NCBI RefSeq assembly: GCF_000003815.2 | Contig: NC_049990.1 | Coordinates: forward strand, 12,826,771 to 12,890,770 | Origin: Branchiostoma floridae | Lineage: Eukaryota; Chordata; Leptocardii; Amphioxiformes; Branchiostomatidae | DNA length: 64,000 bases | Reading direction: 5' to 3' | Shown here: in pieces, positions 57,641-64,000 of the stretch | Numbering within the stretch: position 1 is the stretch's first letter | Layout of the letters: every line of letters starts with the position of its first letter | Position numbers and translations under genes: made by a program | Notes under the pieces: generated by a model | What the model saw: the letters and a program-made list of their open reading frames with translations, nothing else | Database searches by the model: none | What the model was told of the DNA's origin: nothing

Positions 57641-58340
57641 GACTTATTACACATGGCTCCGGACTCCTGCCGTAAAATGTGAAGGGCGCCTGATGATACA
57701 CGGAGTCTAAATAGTAAACCACCAGGCACAGATTACCAGGCGCAGTTTCAACATGTATGTCTCCTAGTTTTATAGGTCTTATCTGGTTCCGTCAATAAGC
57801 GAAGTGGCCTTTTGTCTGGCGAGCGGTATTGATAGGCAGACTCTAGAAAACTCCAGGAGTTTAAGATTCCACCAGCGCAAAATAGATCCACTAGAAGATG
57901 CCAGCGAAACATCAAAGAAAAGTACAATGGGCCGAACCCCACTTTATTGCCTTTTTCCATTTGGGTTCCCAGCCCATTACTGTCTGACGGAAAATCGATC
58001 TCACTTCCATTGTTTGAAGAATGGCGTGTTTAACACGCCTCATTATTTACGCTGGGCAGGTTCAGAAGCCCTTAAAACAGCCCCTAGCCGACCATAAACA
58101 CTGTTGGACGAGAGGGCAGAGGGCACAGGTTGAGTTTCATGTCAACTGGTCGCAGCTGTAGAATGTGAAGGAGATGTGCAAATGTATCCCAATCTGAGAA
58201 AAAGAACAATAAAACGGGGGACATGGGACTCGGTGGGATAAGGTTTATTGATTTGTACATTGAACTGCTCCTACGACCGGTAAGGCTTTGGGACTGGTGA
58301 GGTGAAGTGTGGTAATGTTACGTTTGGGTATTCAGTGAGT
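57641..58340. other. Intergenic, possibly retrotransposon-derived
   Basis: A 97-codon frame (57804-58097) has no recognised motif. The following 100 bp belong to a retrotransposon tail, so this stretch may be older element sequence. Confidence 0.35.
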
Positions 58341-58344
58341 TTCC

Positions 58345-58516
58345 ATGTCCTTTCCCGGACGTGTCATGCCCGCACTGCAACAGACACTTCAAAATAGGGC
58401 TGTACAGCCACCTGCGAACTCATGTGACTATCTGAATGATGTACAAGATGATGACGAAAGCGGTCCTCGTCGACTCGACGGACGAACAAAACAACACACT
58501 CCTTACTTACTTACTT
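58345..58516 (+). mobile_element. 3' end of a non-LTR retrotransposon
   Basis: The frame PDVSCPHCNRHFKIGLYSHL then RTH and a TGA stop shows the C-x2-C-R-x-F-x-IGL-x-SH-x-RTH zinc-finger-like ending found at the C-terminus of many animal non-LTR retrotransposon ORFs. A short 3' UTR (cgtcgactcgacgg) and a (CTTA)n tail at about 58502-58517 complete a 5'-truncated insertion. Confidence 0.65.
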
Positions 58517-58517
58517 A

Positions 58518-59840
58518 GTTCTTAGGTCCTCCTGTGCCGTGAGGCACATTGGGCAGCAAGTAGTTTCCAAAATCGATAACAATCCGAGCCGTTTAAGGGA
58601 TATCAAACTATTCTAAAACGACACTGTGTTGCAGTAGAGATCTTACTCAAGCTATGCAACATTAATAATCGGCGGCGTCATTTCAGCACACCTCCCCCAC
58701 CCCAGTCGTGACGAGCTCGAAAGGGACTCCGATACGCCGTGTGAAGCTGACTGACGTGACACGCATACATATCTTGAAGAATATCGAGTTAACTTCCATG
58801 GGAATGATTCTTCATAACTGTCCTACACATTTATCCTCAAATGGATGGTATCTTTATTACCGGTCGCGCCAATAAAGCAGAACTACACTACAGGGGCCTA
58901 TTATCCGGACTATCTCGTTTGGCATATCTATCGGGATTCCGTGAATGAATTGATTAAGCAATATTTTACCATAAGGTTTACAATACTCTCGATGTACCTC
59001 ATGACGTTCTGAGGACGATTAAGGTGCTGCCATATGTGAGACATTCAAAATATAACAAATGTTATGGTCTCTGCATCCTTTCTTTTAGAAATTGTGCCAC
59101 ATAAGAACTTGTGCCACATAAGAACAAAATGTTGCCATGATGGGCGAGGCATGTCAGGCAAGAAGCTAACAATTTTCCCTATGGCGATATACATAATGAA
59201 AAATGACATAGGAAGGTCAGCAAATAAATATATATTCACCATCTTCATACTGAAAGCGCACACAGCAGAGGACAGCAACAGCTCCCACACAGCCAGGCGC
59301 GGACTTCACCTGTGGCAACTGCAACAGAATTAGCCTTTACATACAGTCACACGAGCCGCTGGAATCCAACTACAAACTGAACTGAACAGACCAAGGCGAG
59401 AATTCTCAGAAGAATGCCAACATACAATTCAGTGACAGATGCAGACAGGCAGAATGATAAGCGTGTGATATGGTCCCGACTTGTAGAATGTTGATAGAAC
59501 CTTGATGTCGAATGGCTCATTGAAAGAATTTTCCTAGAATTAGCATTTCGTACACGTTAAACGACCTCTGGCGTAACAACCCAGTTTTTAACAAATAAAC
59601 TGTAAACCTGAACAGATGTTTTGTCGACTCTTACAGAGAAGGACCTCTACTCTCTTTGATAAATATGGTGTTTTTAACGTGCTAGAGGTGTGACTCCTAT
59701 GGGAGGAACGTCCCTAATGGACACATTCCTGCCATGAAAAGGCATTTCTAAAGTGCAAAAGGAGTCTGAGTAGAACATATTACAACTAGAGTTCCACGAA
59801 CACATACCTTCGCCAAATTGATAAAGATTATGAGTGGTTT
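58518..59840. other. Intergenic, nothing recognised
   Basis: Short open frames only; none conserved within the window. A direct repeat of tgtgccacataagaac is at 59094-59125. Confidence 0.4.
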
Positions 59841-61165
59841 TGTTTATTTATTGTACATAATTTGTGTTAATTAAGTTCAGTTCTTAGATTTTACAATTCG
59901 ATACAAATGTTATGTTAAATAGATATATTGTATACTCCCACATAGCCAGTAAATATAATGCAAAACAATCTACAGCTTCTCGAGTTATGTTGTCCGCAAA
60001 CAAACACACACAAGTACAAGCACACACTCAGCCCGCTGTAGTACTGGTGAAATCAACCTTTGTTTTCCCCATCGCTACTTAAATACCAAGTATCATGAAG
60101 ATCCATTAATCAGTTCTCCAGTTGTACTGTTGACCTACATAAATACTCACCTAACACTACGGAATAACCGAAAATATAATCTTCTTGACGAAGGTAATAA
60201 CAAGGCCACAGAACCACCACGCTTTCACTTTTCCATGCCCTGTATGGTAAAGGATCACCAAAACTAGGGGGGGAAACACCCCTTCACATCAAAATGGTGA
60301 AACAACTTCCCATCATACACTTCTGCCGTAAAGAACATGGCACACACAAACTAATAGATAACATGTCAGCAAAAAAAAGCATATCTGTTTTGCTATCACA
60401 AGCCAAGGGGGTTTTATCAAGCACAAAGCTGTCATCAACTATACATAGCTGGTGCACAGGTGGCCGGTTAGGAGAAGTCCTGAGTGTCCGTGAAAAGAGG
60501 GCGATTTTTGGAATTCCAAAAAAACATTCCATTTTAATCATCACCTAAGGTATGTACATACTAAAAATAATGCAAATCCACCAACATCTGCTTGATTTAT
60601 TCTCTACCAAAAAAATAAAAACAAAATTGCCCACTGCAGTTCAGAACAAGCCGCCAAATAGCCCAAACATACACGATTTACTCGAGAGCTCCCTGCCCAA
60701 AGATGTATCCACTACTAAAAAAAATCATGAACCTGGCACTTTAGAAACTCTTTACCTCCAAATTTGAACCTCCGCTGCAGTACCTCCACCCAAGATCGAA
60801 CTTGACCTTTATTTTCCTAACCCCCACATAACTACCAAAAATCATGCTAAACGATCCACAACATCTCGAGTTATCTTGTACGCAAACACACACAGACACA
60901 CTCATCTCGCTGCAGTGCCGACGGAAAGCACCAGGAGGCCCATTATCGAACTTGATGTTAATTTTCCCAACCCCACATAACTACCAAAGATCATGCAAAA
61001 TGATTCACATCGTCTCGAGTTATCTTGTACGCAAACACACACACAGACACACTCACCTTGCTGCAGTGCCGACGGAAAGCTCAAGGTGAACCGTTTTCTA
61101 TCAGGACCTTCATTTCTGCAACTGCTACTCAAATACCAAATATCATGATTGTCCATCCACACTCT
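59840..61165. repeat. Dispersed-family repeat cluster with about 165-bp tandem pair
   Basis: The words accaaatatcatg, gatcca, gagttat(c/g)ttgt, acacacac and ctgcagtgcc recur. From about 60830 to 61090 two units of about 165 bp stand in tandem (ctcgagttatcttgtacgc at about 60863 and 61014; gctgcagtgccgacggaaag at about 60909 and 61060). The open frames here, such as 60294-60548, are not supported as genes. Confidence 0.55.
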
Positions 61166-62167
61166 AGTTATATGCTGTTGACCTACATAGATAAGCTGGA
61201 AATGTGTGCAATTATCACAAACATGACGGAAAAGGTCTTTTGGCGTCTCTTCCCGAAGCCTTAGAATTTATTTCCATCACTGGCTTGGATTTAATGCCAT
61301 ACATGTTTTTGTATCTTCGTCTGGTCATGGACAAATTTCGGTATTTAGACTGCTTAAACTGCTTATAGCTATTCTTAAAAATGGGAATCATGCCGGCAGA
61401 AAGAGGCTGTCAAAAATCACCTGAGTTTTAGAACATAAAACACTCACATTGGCATGGTTTTGACGACAAAACAAGGAAAAACGGCAGAATTATGTTATAC
61501 GGGATCAAAAGATAGGTGGTGACCTTTTTACCCATTTTCACTGCCTGTGAACAACACCAAAATACCTAACTTCTAAAAGCCTTCTGCAACCACACATATT
61601 GCGAAAAATTTGTTGTTGTTTTTTTCAACACAATATAGAGGTTGCAACGGTTACCTGTAATATACAGCCCCAAATCTAAACGTATCCCAAGAAAAACATT
61701 TCTACAGGCACTTTTGCCAAGGGTACCTTATCATTTTGGGCTGAATATAGGATATCTGCGCGTGTCCGGAAATACTGAAATTTGCCCCATGTATCAGTTT
61801 TAAATGAATTATTGCATTTAGCAGTTCTTCCCCTTCCCGTGATGCTTCGTTATTATGTAACTATCACATTCACCTCAGATGACCTTTGAATCAATGAACA
61901 GCAAATCAGGACGGTTAGAAATTTCTTCACGTGATGGAGCCTGTCCGATTGGCTGCGGGGTGAGAGAAGCATGCAATTTGCGTCCTGCACTTAATAAAGT
62001 CTGTATTGATTTTTCAGTAGACTTTAACGTAACCTCTTACCAGCAATGACAAATGTTGCCAGCGGAGCAAAATGACGCCGTTAGATTGATGTCCCAACTG
62101 GTGGTCATTCATACACAGACGTGATACTTCACGACGTCCGAAGCAACAGCAAATAACAGGTACGTAC
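61166..62167. other. Intergenic, nothing recognised
   Basis: No open frame with motif, tandem repeat or inverted repeat stands out. Confidence 0.4.
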
Positions 62168-62393
62168 CCAAGCAGCCGGATATGATTTTGAAAACGGCCA
62201 CAGATGTTTCAGGTAGAATCCACCACCTTTCGTCAGTGCCACTATAAAGAGATATCGTTCGACGCAGAGATGTATTCGTATAACAAACCGTCCATAACAC
62301 TGTCCACCAAAACAGCATCTCCGCAGCAAAATTCTGTTTCGTAAACGGCTGTTGCCTTCGAGAAGGGTCGTTGCCAAATTTTACAACGCTCAT
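62168..62393 (-). CDS. Weak candidate first coding exon, membrane-protein-like
   Basis: ATG at 62393 opens MSVVKFGNDPSRRQQPFTKQ, then NFAAEMLFWWTVLWTVCYTN, ending at SVAVFKIISGCL with a splice-donor-like GTACGT after 62168 (phase 1). Residues 25-40 could form a membrane segment. No following exon was found between 54.5 and 62 kb and no family was recognised. Confidence 0.25.
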
Positions 62394-63135
62394 TGCCTTT
62401 CTAACGATTCCATTTCCTAGCGACCGATCTTGAATTCCTAGTGCTTGTGAAGTGTCCGTAGCTTCTCGGGACGTTTCTATAATTCATGAAAGAAGGGCCA
62501 GATCTTGCTCCACTGGGGGAAGAACAGCAAAGACCTTCTCAGGACTGTAACTCTGTCTTTTACTCAGCCGAGGATACCGCTATGACTGCACAATGACCGA
62601 CAGTACAGATCGCCATAAATCATACCGCTACCGTCTTGATCTTTATGGCCATAAACTTCTTCCACTTCCCATGTGGTTAGCGTTTTGAGCGAGACATTTT
62701 ATCCGCAAAAAAACTAATGAACATTAATAACATAAAAGCTTGATGCCGTTTTTCACTTGGACCTTGAATGTACAAAATTGTAAGGTCTCTCAGAGTTCAC
62801 GACGCATAGTCTTCATTTGCATAGAATTACATTAGTTGAACATCTGAAATAACATAGACAATTTTATCTGATGAAGGCATTTTCTTATCAGTAATGATAG
62901 GGAGGGTTTTAAGGCGACCCGTGTGCCTGGCCTGCACTTGGGTTTTTAAGGTGAAGGAGGGGTGTGCACTTCGTTCTCCACTATCTCGTCAACTAACACA
63001 CTAAGTCCTACAGGGGCAACTGTATGCAACGTGTAAGAGGGCCCCAGCAGATGCAGGTTTGTTGTTTGGAGTTTCCGTCTCCCAGGAGGACGTCCGGCCA
63101 GGCATGCAAACTCCTATCCCTGACTCGTGTGTCAG
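62394..63135. other. Intergenic, nothing recognised
   Basis: No supported feature. If the 62393 exon is real, this would be its promoter region; I see no TATA box. Confidence 0.35.
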
Positions 63136-63345
63136 GTGCGTCATGCCCGAACATGCCCCTATGGCCTGTCACTGTCACAAAAGACCGTCACTGCCACTAA
63201 CCGCAGCTAGGTGCTCATTCACACCTGAGTTTAGTGAGGAAAGTCGTGTAAAGTGCCTTTCCCAAGGGCACAAGATTGGTGACACGGCAGTCGGGTTCGA
63301 ACTCGAGACCAACGCGCTGCCGATTGTGCCACGCCATCTCACACA
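63136..63345 (-). repeat. tRNA-derived SINE-like repeat
   Basis: On the minus strand tggcacaatcggcagcgcgt (A-box-like) is followed by gagttcgaacccgac (B-box-like), as in a tRNA-derived promoter. Then comes cttgtgcccttgggaaaggc, shared with the copy at 48715-48900. The head is more tRNA-like than the intron 31 copy. It is not a tRNA gene, because acceptor stem pairing is absent. Confidence 0.6.
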
Positions 63346-63639
63346 TGTCCACATTTATATAATTTATATTCAACGACGTTCACCTTCACGTAACTTACAA
63401 ATTCCACAAGTATGAATCACCCTCATCAACCACTATTGGATTATAGTATATTGTAACTAATATAAATGTACAAATTATCTTGATTATTTTCATCTATAAA
63501 ATTGAATGTTCTTTTCTTTCTCAAACATGTTACAAATGTCACATGTTTGAATAGTTCTATTATGGAACGATAGGATAACATTTTCTAATTAGTTATTAAA
63601 TAAGATTCGAATTTACATAATTTGAATATATTAGGCACC

Positions 63640-64000
63640 AAATTAGCTATCTTCATACAAAAAAAGATGAAGATCCGTCAACCTCTTTTTCCTCTTCCAA
63701 CGTCTGGAACTGAATTTGTCTTCTGCAGTAATGTTATAAAGAACGCCGCTAGGGGGCCAAAACCCACATCCCCTTTCCCACCAAAGCTACCTATTATTGA
63801 AATATTAAAGCATGTCTAGAACTCGATATATCAAAATGGAAGTTCAGGGTCAGTAGGCCGAGCCGTTAGAGGGCGCAAATGTAATCGAAGTCTTACCAAT
63901 CCCTATTCCCATGCCAAATATCAATACAATCCATCTAGGGCTTCGCCAGTCATGCTGCCCGTGCACATGCATACACATACACAAATACAAACTTACAAAC
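63640..64000. repeat. Dispersed-family repeat fragment, cut by the window end
   Basis: It contains gaagatccgtcaacc, cttctgcagtaatg, acgccgctagggggcc and ccaaatatcaatac, followed by a cacatac tract. These are the same landmarks as the repeats at 3854, 10050, 11081 and 59840. Confidence 0.5.

Noticed and set aside
60294-60548. 84-codon frame (MVKQLPIIHFCRKEH) as a gene
   Set aside because: Lies in a dispersed-repeat cluster with comparable frames on the opposite strand and no motif.
63215-63340. tRNA gene on the minus strand
   Set aside because: A- and B-box-like segments are present, but no acceptor-stem pairing or intact cloverleaf; the body matches a SINE-like copy elsewhere.

Overview
This is animal genomic DNA, most likely from a cephalochordate (amphioxus, Branchiostoma type). 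The assignment is inferred from intron-rich genes with GT-AG junctions, single-exon secreted leucine-rich-repeat (LRR) genes, and dense short inverted-repeat transposons, minisatellites and (CA)n tracts. No bacterial, organellar or viral gene organisation is seen. There are four assembly gaps: 15570-15704, 29739-29838, 32609-32742 and 42192-42291.

Region 1 (1-30 kb) is an old tandem segmental duplication. Unit 1 (about 0.1-9.9 kb) and unit 2 (about 20.8-29.85 kb) share the same order: a conserved non-coding block, a last exon of a serine dehydratase-like enzyme (+ strand), about 3 kb of related spacer, a 38-bp minisatellite, a degenerate CACCTG-rich repeat, and a convergent LRR gene (- strand). 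The LRR proteins are secreted. They carry LRRs, an LRR C-cap, a Thr/Ser/Pro stalk (13 repeats in unit 1, one in unit 2) and a strongly basic tail with ten conserved cysteines. Because each unit acts as an empty-site control for the other, several transposon insertions can be dated to after the duplication. Between the units (about 13-20 kb) lies a second tandem array with a period of about 1.7 kb and no convincing gene.

Region 2 (30.8-32.5 kb) is a nest of inverted-repeat transposons. Region 3 (32.9-54.5 kb, + strand) holds one large gene that I could rebuild as about 37 exons with matching intron phases, giving about 1,900 residues. It has a tandemly duplicated N-terminal exon, two SUMO-interaction-like motifs, a CYCYVCD zinc-ligand-like motif, acidic blocks, a long helical region, and a repeat-rich low-complexity C-terminal part. 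I cannot name it. Exon 4 holds an apparent frameshift.

Region 4 (54.5-64 kb) is mostly non-coding. It contains a retrotransposon 3' end, hairpin repeats, CRE/YY1-like motifs, a SINE-like copy, and one weak candidate first exon on the - strand (62168-62393).
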